The notes under the pieces are model-generated. The model was not told the origin of the DNA, did no database searches, and saw only the letters and a program-made list of their open reading frames with translations. Shown one piece after another: positions 42,847-51,348 of a stretch of 64,000 nucleotides of DNA. This DNA is from Arthrobacter sp. ISL-65 (GTDB lineage Bacteria > Actinomycetota > Actinomycetes > Actinomycetales > Micrococcaceae), in assembly GCF_018613795.1 (NCBI RefSeq), contig NZ_JAGGPN010000042.1, forward strand, positions 32,001 through 96,000. The letters run 5' to 3'. The number at the start of each line of letters is the position of its first letter. The stretch's first letter is position 1. The position numbers and the translations under genes were made by a program.

Positions 42847-45060
42847 ATGGCAAATAACCAGCACGCTCCTGTCCTTGCTTCTGCCCCCGGCCCCTCCGGT
42901 ACCGGCGCCGGAAGGGAACAGGAAGCGGTCACTGGGACCCGCGGCCAGGCCCTGTCGGTGCTGCGCGAGCTGGTAGGCCGGCCGGATGCCGACTTCCACG
43001 ACGGCCAGTTCGAGGCCATCGAGGCGCTGGTCGACGGCGGCCGCCGGACCCTAGTGGTGCAGCGGACGGGCTGGGGAAAATCCGCCGTTTACTTCGTGGC
43101 GTCCCTGCTGCTCCGGCGGCGCGGGGCGGGACCCACGCTGATCGTTTCGCCGCTGCTCGCCCTGATGCGCGACCAGGTGGCGGCTGCCGCCCGGGCAGGC
43201 GTCCGGGCCGTGGCCATCAACTCTGCCAACCAGCTGGAGTGGGATACGGTGCGGGAGCAGCTTGCTGCCGACCAGGTGGATGTCCTGCTGGTGTCCCCCG
43301 AACGGCTCACCAACCCTTCGTTCCGCGAAAACCAGCTGCCAGAACTCATCCGGCGCACGGGGCTGCTGGTTATCGACGAGGCCCACTGCATCTCAGACTG
43401 GGGCCACGACTTCCGGCCCGACTACCGTCGCATCGCCGACCTCATCGCGGAGCTGCCGGACACCGTGCCTGTACTGGCCACCACAGCCACTGCCAACTCG
43501 AGGGTGGTCCACGACATCGAGGAACAGCTGGGCGACGGCGTGCTGACCATCCGCGGCGCATTGGGCAGGGAGTCGCTGCGGCTCGGGGTCCTGGCGCTGC
43601 CCGACTCGCGCGAGCGTCTCGGCTGGCTGCTCACGCACCTTGCGGATCTGCAGGGCAGCGGGATCATCTACACCCTGACGGTCTCCGCCGCCGAGGACAC
43701 CGCCAGGCTGCTCGCGGAGGCAGGCCACAAGGTACTGGCATATACCGGCCGCACAGACCCGGCAGACCGGGAGAGGGCGGAGCAGCTCCTTAAGGACAAC
43801 CAGGTCAAGGCATTGGTGGCCACCTCCGCGCTGGGGATGGGCTTCGATAAGCCGGACCTCGGTTTCGTGGTGCACCTCGGCGCACCGTCATCCCCGGTTG
43901 CCTACTACCAGCAGGTGGGAAGGGCGGGCCGTGGTGCCGCCAATGCAGACGTCTTGCTCCTGCCGGGGTCCGAGGACCGCGAAATCTGGCAGTACTTCGC
44001 CACGGCCTCCATGCCCTCCGAGGAGAAGGCCACCGCTGTGCTGACCGCGCTGGCGGAAGCAGGTTCGGCCGTGTCCACCGTTGCTTTGGAAGCCCGGGTG
44101 GACCTGCGCCGGACGCCCCTGGAACTCCTGCTGAAGGTGCTCGCCGTGGACGGCGCAGTGGAACGGGTAGGCGGCGGCTGGCGCTCCACCGGAATGCCCT
44201 GGACGTACGACGCCGAACGGTACCGCCGCATCGCGGAGGCCCGGGTGGACGAGCAGGACTCCATGGTCATCTACCAGGACACCGCCGGGTGCCGGATGGA
44301 GTACATCACCTCGGTCCTGGACGATGAAACCGCCGCCGCGTGCGGCCGCTGCGACAACTGCGCAGGGAGATGGTTCCCCTCGGAGGTCGCCTCCACAGCC
44401 ACGGAGGCTGCCGGGCAGACCCTCAGCCGTGCGGGCATCGTGCTGGAGTCCAGGCTCCAGTGGCCCAGCGGAATGGACCGCCTCGGGGTGCCGGTGAAAG
44501 GCAAGATCAAACCTGACGAAAACACGGCGGACGGCCGGGTCCTCGCCAGACTGACGGATCTGGGCTGGGGCGGGGCGCTGCGCGAACTCTTCGCAGCCGG
44601 GGCTCCGGACCGAGCTGTCGATCCCGGCATGCTGCAGGCCTGTGTCCAGGTGCTCCGCGAATGGGGCACCGGTGATTCCCGGATTCCGGGCTGGAGCGGC
44701 GCAGGCAGGCCGGCGGCGATCGTCAGCATGCCCTCGCGCAGCAGGCCCGAACTCGTGGACTCCCTGGCCCGGGGCATCTCCCAAATCGGCCGCATCCCGT
44801 ACATCGGCCAGCTGCAGCTCGAGCACGGCGGGCCCACCGGCGGACGCGGCGGCAACAGCGCTTACCGGCTGGCCGGTGTGTGGGACCGTCTCGTGGTGGG
44901 GGAGTCACTGTCGGCAGAGCTCGCTGGCCTGGGCGGCGGCAGCGTGATGCTCATCGACGACCTCGTGGACAGCCGGTGGACCGTCACCGTCGCGGGACGC
45001 GCGCTCAGGCGGGCCGGTGCGGGCGCGGTGCTTCCGCTGGCACTGGCCCAGGCCGGCTGA
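42847..45060 (+). CDS. RecQ-family DNA helicase with C-terminal phosphoribosyltransferase domain
   Basis: 737 aa from ATG 42847; upstream in-frame sequence is antisense to manB and is rejected. Helicase core: LVVQRTGWGKSAVYF (motif I), IDEAHCISDWGHDFRPDY (motif II plus RecQ aromatic loop), TTATAN, VATSALGMGFDKPD, YYQQVGRAGR (motif VI). A RecQ zinc-binding Cys set follows (CRMEYITSVL..CGRCDNC). No HRDC domain is seen. The last ~200 residues end in VMLIDDLVDSRWTVTVAGRAL, a PRPP-type loop with Asp-Asp, and resemble a ComF-type PRTase. DNA repair or recombination is likely; the PRTase role is unknown. The 3' end overlaps the MFS gene antisense by 56 nt. Confidence 0.88.
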   Translation: MANNQHAPVLASAPGPSGTGAGREQEAVTGTRGQALSVLRELVGRPDADFHDGQFEAIEALVDGGRRTLVVQRTGWGKSAVYFVASLLLRRRGAGPTLIVSPLLALMRDQVAAAARAGVRAVAINSANQLEWDTVREQLAADQVDVLLVSPERLTNPSFRENQLPELIRRTGLLVIDEAHCISDWGHDFRPDYRRIADLIAELPDTVPVLATTATANSRVVHDIEEQLGDGVLTIRGALGRESLRLGVLALPDSRERLGWLLTHLADLQGSGIIYTLTVSAAEDTARLLAEAGHKVLAYTGRTDPADRERAEQLLKDNQVKALVATSALGMGFDKPDLGFVVHLGAPSSPVAYYQQVGRAGRGAANADVLLLPGSEDREIWQYFATASMPSEEKATAVLTALAEAGSAVSTVALEARVDLRRTPLELLLKVLAVDGAVERVGGGWRSTGMPWTYDAERYRRIAEARVDEQDSMVIYQDTAGCRMEYITSVLDDETAAACGRCDNCAGRWFPSEVASTATEAAGQTLSRAGIVLESRLQWPSGMDRLGVPVKGKIKPDENTADGRVLARLTDLGWGGALRELFAAGAPDRAVDPGMLQACVQVLREWGTGDSRIPGWSGAGRPAAIVSMPSRSRPELVDSLARGISQIGRIPYIGQLQLEHGGPTGGRGGNSAYRLAGVWDRLVVGESLSAELAGLGGGSVMLIDDLVDSRWTVTVAGRALRRAGAGAVLPLALAQAG

Positions 45061-46480
45061 CCTCGGCCCCCGCGTGCCGGTGCAGCATAAAGCTGTCGGC
45101 GGTGCTGAGGAGCATCAGCACCGCAATCGACAGGAACGCCCCACGGTAGGCGGCCACGCCGCTGCCGTCCGGTCCGGCTGACAAAATGGCGCCAAACCCG
45201 GACGAGATCAGGGAATCCGACTCGAAGACGCGCAGCAGCAGGGCGCCCACTGCGATGCCGGCCCCCGTGGCCAGCTGCACAAGCGTCGCCGAGACAGCGT
45301 TGGCTGACGTCAGCTGCTCCGGCACGATATCTGCGTACTGGACAGATGCGTACGCGGAGAAGCCGATGGAACGGAACGCCCCGCTGCACACGAGCAGCGC
45401 GAACACCAGCGGTTCCGGTGTTGCCGGGGTCAGCATCGCGCAGAGGGCGAAAGTCGTAGCCGACGCCAGGGACGCGAACACCAGCACCGGCTTGAACCCG
45501 AAACGCCTGATGAGCGGCGTCGTGGCGGGTTTGATGCCGATGTTTCCGATGAACACGGCGGCAACCATGATGCCTGCGTGCAGGGGGCTCCACCCGAAGC
45601 CGTTCTGGAACATCAGCGGCAACAGGAACGGCACGGCACTGATGGTCAGCCGGTAGATGAAGCCGCCCGAATTGGTGGCCCGGAAGGTGCGGGTGCCGAA
45701 CACCGTCAGGTCAAACAACGGGTGTGCCGCGCGTCGCATCCAGAAGACCGCCGCTGCCAGCGCGAGAACCCCGGCCAGAATGCTGGGCCAGGTCCAAAAG
45801 CCGCCGGGGTGGCCGCTGGCCAGTTCAAGGCCCGCCACCAGCGCGCCCACGCCGGCCGTTGTCAGGGCAAGCCCAAGCCAGTCCAGCCGGCGGGCCCGGT
45901 CGCCGGGAACCGCAGGAACCAGGCGCAGGGCGGCGAGGAAGGCTGCGGCGCCGAGCGGCAGGTTGATCAGGAAGATCCAGTGCCAGGACAGGTAGGTGGT
46001 CAGAGCGCCGCCCACCAGTGGTGCGAGGACCGGAGCCAGCAGCCCCGGCCAGACGAGATAGGCGGTGGCGCGCAGCAGATCCGACTTTGGCGTCCCGCGA
46101 AGCACCAGCAGTGTACCGACCGGCACCATCATCGCCCCGCCCAGGCCCTGCAGGACGCGGCTGATGGTCAGCACCGTGAGGTCCTGGCTGGCTGCGCACA
46201 GCAGCGACGCCAAAGTAAAGACCGCGATGGCCAGGCAAAAAATCCGCCGGGCCCCGAGGCGCTCGGCCAGCCAGCCGCTCAGTGGGATACCCATGGCCAC
46301 TGTCATCAGGTAGGCGGTCATGGTGATGTTTACGCTGGCCGACGGCACCCCAAAGTCCCCGGCGATGCTCGGGATGGCGGTGGTCAGCACGGTCCCGTCC
46401 AGGAACTCCATGAAGAACGTGGCCGCCACAAGCAGGGCAAGCCTGGGGCTCCAGGCTGCGTTGGGGGAAAGCTTGCTCAT
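45005..46480 (-). CDS. MFS drug exporter, DHA2-like
   Basis: 491 aa, ~14 membrane helices. N-terminal motif FMEFLDGTVLTTAIPSIA (motif D1), motif A GWLAERLGARR, then motif C-like LAPLVGGALTTYLSWHWIF typical of proton-coupled exporters. Later helices include GIMVAAVFIGNIG. The substrate could be a drug, dye or antiseptic. Start at 46480 lies upstream of tRNA-Ser(GCU). Its last 56 nt overlap the RecQ gene on the other strand. Confidence 0.88.
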   Translation of the reverse strand: MSKLSPNAAWSPRLALLVAATFFMEFLDGTVLTTAIPSIAGDFGVPSASVNITMTAYLMTVAMGIPLSGWLAERLGARRIFCLAIAVFTLASLLCAASQDLTVLTISRVLQGLGGAMMVPVGTLLVLRGTPKSDLLRATAYLVWPGLLAPVLAPLVGGALTTYLSWHWIFLINLPLGAAAFLAALRLVPAVPGDRARRLDWLGLALTTAGVGALVAGLELASGHPGGFWTWPSILAGVLALAAAVFWMRRAAHPLFDLTVFGTRTFRATNSGGFIYRLTISAVPFLLPLMFQNGFGWSPLHAGIMVAAVFIGNIGIKPATTPLIRRFGFKPVLVFASLASATTFALCAMLTPATPEPLVFALLVCSGAFRSIGFSAYASVQYADIVPEQLTSANAVSATLVQLATGAGIAVGALLLRVFESDSLISSGFGAILSAGPDGSGVAAYRGAFLSIAVLMLLSTADSFMLHRHAGAEVSRPGPVPAEAPRPHRPA

Positions 46481-46595
46481 GCAATCATCCTGACACCGGA
46501 AAGCGGTTTATTGCCTTGGTGGTCCGGCACTCGGACGGCCGCTACGGCCGGACTGGCGGCGCCAAGCGGCAGGGAAGGGGCCCGGGAACGCAAAC

Positions 46596-46619
46596 GGCCC
46601 CGGTCCAAGGACCGGGGCC
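46596..46619 (-). terminator. Terminator after tRNA-Ser(GCU)
   Basis: GGCCCCGGTCC (46596-46606) pairs perfectly with GGACCGGGGCC (46609-46619). On the minus strand it follows the tRNA by 6 nt and ends in GTTTG. Confidence 0.8.
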
Positions 46620-46624
46620 AAACG

Positions 46625-46712
46625 CGGAGACGGGGGGATTTGAACCCCCGGTGGAGTTGTGCCCCACACTTCATTAGCAGTGAAGCCCATTCGGCCGCTC
46701 TGGCACGTCTCC
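46625..46712 (-). tRNA. tRNA-Ser(GCU)
   Basis: 88-nt class II tRNA. Acceptor GGAGACG/CGTCTCC, anticodon arm CTTCA-CTGCTAA-TGAAG (GCU, decoding AGC/AGU), long variable arm, T-arm CGGGGGTTCAAATCCCCC. CCA is not encoded. Confidence 0.95.
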
Positions 46713-46805
46713 AATTGCTATTCCTAGCCCACCAAGGATACGCAGAACCGGCCATCCAGTGCAAAACGGCCGGGGTGGCCCGCCCGAAACGCGCCAGCCC
46801 CGGCC

Positions 46806-46849
46806 GGGAGGCGACGCGAAAAACTCCGGGAGGCGACGCGAAAAACTCC
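46806..46849. repeat. 22-bp perfect tandem duplication
   Basis: The 22-nt unit running GGGAGGCGACGCG...AAACTCC occurs twice head to tail (46806-46827 and 46828-46849), followed by a partial AGGAGGG. It lies between tRNA-Ser(GCU) and the 3' end of the prolyl oligopeptidase gene. Its AAAAACTCC end resembles the ends of the 65-bp repeat. Confidence 0.8.
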
Positions 46850-46875
46850 AGGAGGGTTGCTCCGAAGTCCCGCGA

Positions 46876-49104
46876 TCAGGCCGTGCCTTCTGCCAGCGCC
46901 TTCCACAGGAAGTGCTGGCTGCGGCCCTGGAGCGCGGCGGCCTGCCGGTTGTCCGAGGCGCCCGCATGCCCGCCCTCCAGCGCTTCGTGGAACCAGATGT
47001 TGGGGATGCCCATGGCCAGCATGCGCGCGGCCATCTTCCTGGCCTGCACGGGACCGACCCTGTCGTCGGACGTTGCGGTCCAGATGAAGGTTTCCGGATA
47101 CTCCACGCCGTCCTTCAGCTGGTGGTACGGGGAGAAGGTCCTGATGAATTCCCAGTGCTCGGGCAGGTCGGGGTCGCCGTACTCGGCAATCCACGAATGC
47201 CCCGCCGACAGCTTCGTGTACCGGCGCATGTCCAGCAGCGGCACCCCGCAGGACACCGCGCCGAACAGTTCGGGATACCGCGTCAGCATGTTGCCCACGA
47301 GCAGGCCGCCGTTGGAGCCGCCGACGCAGCCGAGACGCTCGCGGCTGGTGACGCCCCGGGAGATCAGGTCCCTGGCCACCGCCGCAAAGTCCTCGTAGGC
47401 GCGGTGCCGGTTTTCCTGCAGTGCTGCCCGGTGCCAGGACGGGCCGTATTCCCCGCCGCCGCGGATGTTGGCCACAACGTACACGCCACCCCGGCTGTGC
47501 CCCTCCGCAAGGCCGTCGCCGGGAACTGCGGCAGTCCGCCGCTCCAGCCAGGCCCGGCCGATGGTGCCGCTGTACGCCGGCGTGCGCGAGACTTCGAAGC
47601 CGCCGTAGCCGGAGAGCTGGGTGGGGTTCTGCCCGTCGAGCACCAGGCCGCGGGTGGCCACCTGGAAGTAAGGCACCTTCGTGCCGTCCGCCGAGACGGC
47701 GAAGTGCTGCTGCACCTCGTAGTCCGCCTCATTGAAGAACGACGGCGACGCCTTCACCTCCACATGGCTGCTCACCACGCCTGCCATGGCGGTTCCGCCG
47801 GAAGCCCCGCCGTCGGCGGTCGCCCGGGTGAGTGCCCCGCGGGTCAGGGTGCTCGGGGTCGTGAAGCCGGTGGCCACGAGCCAGAAGTCGTCCCCGGCCC
47901 CGTCTTCCGCCTCGTCCTCGTCATCCACGGCGAAGGCATTGACGTCGTGCATGGGCGGGCAGGCGTCCAGCAGCGAGGACCCCCACGAGTCGGCAGGATC
48001 CAGCACGCGGATCTCCGAGGACACGTCCTTCAGCAGGTTCAGCAGCAGGAAGTTCCGGGTCCAGCTCCAGGACTGCAGGGACGTGTGCGCGTCCGGGGCG
48101 AAGAGGACCGTCAGCTCGCGCTCCCCGGCTACAAACGCGCGGAAATCAGCGGCGAGCAGGGAGCCGGCGGCATAGGTGGTGCCGTTCACCGTCCAGTCGC
48201 GCTGCGGCCTGAACAGCAGCCATTCCCGATGCACGCCCGTGTTCACGTCGGTGGGCACGTCCACCGGCACCCAGTCACCGTCCTGCAGCACGGAGGTGCG
48301 GCGGTTGAAGAAGTCGATCCAGTCCAGCGCGAACGTCCGCTCAAAGCCGGGCGTGGAGTCGTGGGCCACGATCGCCATCATGTGGTCCTCGGGGATCTCG
48401 AAGATGCGCGGCGCATCGCTCAGGGCCTGGCCGCGGCGCAACCGCACGGCGGTGCGCGCGTACGAAGACGCCGTGCGGGGGAGATCCTCTGCGGTGCTGG
48501 CGACCAGCAGTGTGTCCGCATCGAGCCACGAGACGTTTCCCTTCGCCGTCGGGAGATCAAAACCGCCGGCGGCGGGATCAACGAAGGCGCGGGTCTCGAC
48601 GTCGAACTCGCGGTAGCGGTTGGCGTCGCCGCCGTCGGGGGAGAGCGCCACCAAAGCGCGCCGGTACGGCTGCCCGGCTTCCGGCCGGAGCAGGTTTGCG
48701 CCATGGAAGACCCACTCCACGCCGTCGGCGGCCGCCAGGGCATCCACGTCGAGCAGGACGTCCCAATCCGGGGCGTCGCTGCAGTAGCTGTCCCAGCTGG
48801 TCCGGCGCCACAGGCCCTTGGGGTTCTGCCGGTCCTTCCAGAAGTTGTAGTACCACTCGCCGTGCTTGCTCACCATGGCGATCTTGTCCGTCGAATCCAG
48901 CACCTCGAGGATCTCGCCCTCGAGCCGGGCGTAGTCGGCGTCCTCGAGCAGGTCCTCCGTGCGGGCATTCTGCTCCCGCACCCAGGCCAGCTGTTCCTCG
49001 CCGTAGATGTCCTCCAGCCAGATGTTCTCGTCGGTGGGTGCGGGCGCGGTCTCGGTGGGAGCGGCGCCGGACGCGGGGGCAGAATCAGCTGCAGTGGTGG
49101 TCAT
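46876..49104 (-). CDS. Prolyl oligopeptidase family serine peptidase (S9A-like)
   Basis: 742 aa from the ATG at 49104; upstream in-frame codons overlap the divergent gene and are rejected. N-terminal cap and beta-propeller domain (WLEDIYGEEQLAWVREQN, then WYYNFWKDRQNPKGLWRR), followed by an alpha/beta hydrolase: VYVVANIRGGGEYGPSWH, GxSxG nucleophile LGCVGGSNGGLLVGNM, Asp in TSDDRVGP and His in EGGHAGASDN. It cleaves short peptides after proline or a similar site. No signal peptide, so cytosolic. Stop codon follows the tandem repeat. Confidence 0.9.
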   Translation of the reverse strand: MTTTAADSAPASGAAPTETAPAPTDENIWLEDIYGEEQLAWVREQNARTEDLLEDADYARLEGEILEVLDSTDKIAMVSKHGEWYYNFWKDRQNPKGLWRRTSWDSYCSDAPDWDVLLDVDALAAADGVEWVFHGANLLRPEAGQPYRRALVALSPDGGDANRYREFDVETRAFVDPAAGGFDLPTAKGNVSWLDADTLLVASTAEDLPRTASSYARTAVRLRRGQALSDAPRIFEIPEDHMMAIVAHDSTPGFERTFALDWIDFFNRRTSVLQDGDWVPVDVPTDVNTGVHREWLLFRPQRDWTVNGTTYAAGSLLAADFRAFVAGERELTVLFAPDAHTSLQSWSWTRNFLLLNLLKDVSSEIRVLDPADSWGSSLLDACPPMHDVNAFAVDDEDEAEDGAGDDFWLVATGFTTPSTLTRGALTRATADGGASGGTAMAGVVSSHVEVKASPSFFNEADYEVQQHFAVSADGTKVPYFQVATRGLVLDGQNPTQLSGYGGFEVSRTPAYSGTIGRAWLERRTAAVPGDGLAEGHSRGGVYVVANIRGGGEYGPSWHRAALQENRHRAYEDFAAVARDLISRGVTSRERLGCVGGSNGGLLVGNMLTRYPELFGAVSCGVPLLDMRRYTKLSAGHSWIAEYGDPDLPEHWEFIRTFSPYHQLKDGVEYPETFIWTATSDDRVGPVQARKMAARMLAMGIPNIWFHEALEGGHAGASDNRQAAALQGRSQHFLWKALAEGTA

Positions 49105-49165
49105 GCGCCCATCCAAACAACATCCCCGCTCAGCTAGCAAGTCACATGCCGATACTCTGGAAGGC

Positions 49166-51172
49166 GTGGTTATTTCGCAGAGCATCCGGGCGGCGCTGAT
49201 TGGCGCCGGTCCGAGAGGTACCAGCGTGCTGGAGCGGCTGCTCGCCAACTGGTCCGCCGCCCGCCCTGCCGGAGCCCGCCTGCACATCGACGTCATCGAT
49301 CCGTTTCCGGCCGGTCCGGGGCACGTCTGGCAGCCCGGCCAGTCCCGCCTCTACCTGATGAACACGCAGTCGTTCTACCCCACGCTGGTGCCCGAGGACA
49401 CGGGGCTGGCCGCGCCGGTGGCCGGCACCACCTTCGACCGCTGGCGGACAGCCCAGCAGCGCAGCCCCCTGCCAGAGCTCACCGACGACGAGCGGGCGGA
49501 GCTTGCCGTACTGGGATCCGGCGACTTCCCCAGCCGCGCAATCTACGGCCGCTACCTGCGGTCCACAGTCGAGGAGTTGCTCGCCGCGCTGCCCGACGGC
49601 GTCACCATCAAGATGCACCAGGCGGTGGCTACCGCTGCGCGCCGGCAGCCGGACGGAAGGTTCGAGGTCGAACTGGACGAGGTCGAACTGGACAGGGGCG
49701 AACTGGACGAGGTCGAACTCGACGGCGGCGGGACCTTCACCGTCGATTCGGTGGTGCTCGCGTTGGGCCACCTCGCGTCCCGCCTCAGCCCAGAACAGCG
49801 CGAATTGCAGGCTGCCGCCGCCCAATTTGGCCTGCGCTACTTCCCGCCCGCCGTCCCGGCCGACGTCGACTGGGGCGCGATTCCGGCCCAGAAGCCGGTG
49901 CTGGTCCGCGGGATGGGCCTGAACTTCTTCGATGTGATGGGGCAGCTCACGGAGGGCCGGGGCGGGAAGTTCGTGGAGGCCGGGGACGCCCTCGAGTACC
50001 TGCCCTCGGGCCAGGAGCCGATCATCTTCGCCGCGTCCCGGCGCGGAACGCCGTACCGGTCCAAGGCCACCCTCGCGGGCTACTACCCGGCGTCGGTCAC
50101 GCTCCGCTACTTCACCGGGAAGGCGCTGCAGAGGTTCGCGGCTGCCGGGATTGTTCCGGCATTCGACCACGACCTTTGGCCGCTGCTGCACCGGGACGCG
50201 CTCTGGGCCTACTACACGACCCTCGTGCGCTCGCAGCCGGACGCCGTGCAGGACCACGCCGCGTTCCTCAAGGAGCTGGACGAGGCCCTGCACCCGCATG
50301 CCCACAGCACCGGCCGGTGGGAAGAGGACTTCAACGCCGTCGTCGGCCGCCATGTCCATCCGGGCAGCAGGCTGGACCTGCGTGGCCTGGCCGCGCCGCT
50401 GTCCGGGCGGCGCTTTGCTTCGCGTGCCGAGCTGGATGCCGCCGTCGTCGATTACCTCGATGACGATGCCCGCCGCTCAGCGCTCGGGGAGGACGACCCC
50501 GTCAAGATGGCCATCGGCGCGCTGCACCACGGCCGCGCCGTGCTGAAATCGGTGGTGGCCGACGGCGGGATCACCGATGAGTCATGGGTCGCCGGCCTGC
50601 GGGGCTGGTTTGAGTCGCTGGTGGAGGGCCTGGCCAGCGGTCCTCCGGCGCTGCGCGCCGAGCAGCTGGCAGCTCTGGCACGCGCCGGAATTGTCAGCTT
50701 CGTGGGCCCGGACCCCAAGTTCGGCGTGGCCCGCGGGAAGCGCGCCTTCACCGCCGCCTCGCCGTGGGTCAGGGGCGGCGCCGCCGAAGCACACACGCTG
50801 GTGGAGGCCCTGGCCCCCGCCAACCGGGTAGCCCTCAACGAGTCCCCATTGCTGGAGCAGCTCCTCGCCGACGGGCTCGTCCGGCCACGGACCATGATGA
50901 CCGTGGAAGGCACGCCGGTGCAGTCCTCCGGGCTCGACGTCCGCCCGCACCCGTACAGGCCGGTTGCGGCGAACGGCGAGGTCACGGACCGGATGTACGT
51001 GCTGGGGCTCCAGCTCTCGGCCGCCCAGTGGGGAACGGCCATCGCCGCCGAAGCGGCCCAGCAGGCCGGTCCGGTGTACCCCAGCGGGCAGCGCACGCTC
51101 CGCGACGCCGACGAGATCGCCCGCGCCATCCTCGGACTGGCCCCAAACGCTCCCTCAGCTCCTGCCGCTTGA
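49166..51172 (+). CDS. Large FAD/NAD(P)-binding protein
   Basis: 668 aa from the GTG at 49166 (VVISQSIRAALIGAGPRG); the ribosome site is poor (GGAAGGC directly before it). FAD_NAD-binding domain: ALIGAGPRGTSVLERLL, VIDPFPAGPGHVWQPGQ, LYLMNTQSFYP and SRAIYGRYLRSTVEELL. Then VVLALGHLASRLSPEQ and the second half with IVSFVGPDPKFGVARGK and YVLGLQLSAAQWGTAIAAE. This matches a group of adenylate-binding proteins of unknown reaction. Residues ~170-190 are a repeated ELDEVELD block. Divergent from the prolyl oligopeptidase gene with a ~60-bp gap. The stop lies inside the first 32-bp tandem repeat. Confidence 0.82.
   Translation: MVISQSIRAALIGAGPRGTSVLERLLANWSAARPAGARLHIDVIDPFPAGPGHVWQPGQSRLYLMNTQSFYPTLVPEDTGLAAPVAGTTFDRWRTAQQRSPLPELTDDERAELAVLGSGDFPSRAIYGRYLRSTVEELLAALPDGVTIKMHQAVATAARRQPDGRFEVELDEVELDRGELDEVELDGGGTFTVDSVVLALGHLASRLSPEQRELQAAAAQFGLRYFPPAVPADVDWGAIPAQKPVLVRGMGLNFFDVMGQLTEGRGGKFVEAGDALEYLPSGQEPIIFAASRRGTPYRSKATLAGYYPASVTLRYFTGKALQRFAAAGIVPAFDHDLWPLLHRDALWAYYTTLVRSQPDAVQDHAAFLKELDEALHPHAHSTGRWEEDFNAVVGRHVHPGSRLDLRGLAAPLSGRRFASRAELDAAVVDYLDDDARRSALGEDDPVKMAIGALHHGRAVLKSVVADGGITDESWVAGLRGWFESLVEGLASGPPALRAEQLAALARAGIVSFVGPDPKFGVARGKRAFTAASPWVRGGAAEAHTLVEALAPANRVALNESPLLEQLLADGLVRPRTMMTVEGTPVQSSGLDVRPHPYRPVAANGEVTDRMYVLGLQLSAAQWGTAIAAEAAQQAGPVYPSGQRTLRDADEIARAILGLAPNAPSAPAA
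49670..49735 (+). repeat. In-frame acidic tandem repeat within the FAD/NAD(P)-binding gene
   Basis: The DNA repeats GAGGTCGAACTGGAC and close variants about four times, giving EVELDEVELDRGELDEVELD. It adds ~20 acidic residues in a loop before the VVLALGH strand. Likely slippage-prone and variable between strains. Confidence 0.7.
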
Positions 51173-51264
51173 GCGCGGACGCTTCCTCAGCTCCTGTCGC
51201 TTGAATCCGGACGCTCCCTCAGTTCCTGCCGCCTGAATCCGGACGCTTCCTCAGCTCCCGGCGG
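51147..51264. repeat. 32-bp tandem repeat, 3.7 copies
   Basis: Units at 51147-51178, 51179-51210, 51211-51242 and a partial unit at 51243-51264, each ACGCT(T/C)CCTCAG(C/T)TCCTG... with only a few differences. The first unit contains the stop codon of the upstream gene. It lies before the terminator of the convergent VOC gene. Function unknown; it may be a VNTR locus. Confidence 0.85.
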
Positions 51265-51291
51265 AGTGCGACCCTCGGGCGAGCACAAAGA

Positions 51292-51331
51292 ATGCCGGCC
51301 GGTAGCTTCCTGCGAAGCTGCCGGCCGGCAT
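51292..51331 (-). terminator. Terminator of the VOC gene
   Basis: ATGCCGGCCGG-T-AGCTTC (51292-51309) pairs with GAAGCT-G-CCGGCCGGCAT (51314-51331), with one mismatch and a 4-nt loop. On the minus strand it is followed by TCTTTG, 18 nt after the stop of the 51349 gene. Confidence 0.82.
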
Positions 51332-51348
51332 CCAATCGGCGAACGTGA

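Noticed and set aside
46759-49137. A 792-codon plus-strand frame opposite the prolyl oligopeptidase
   Set aside because: Catalytic motifs lie on the minus strand; the plus frame is an artefact of GC-rich codon positions.
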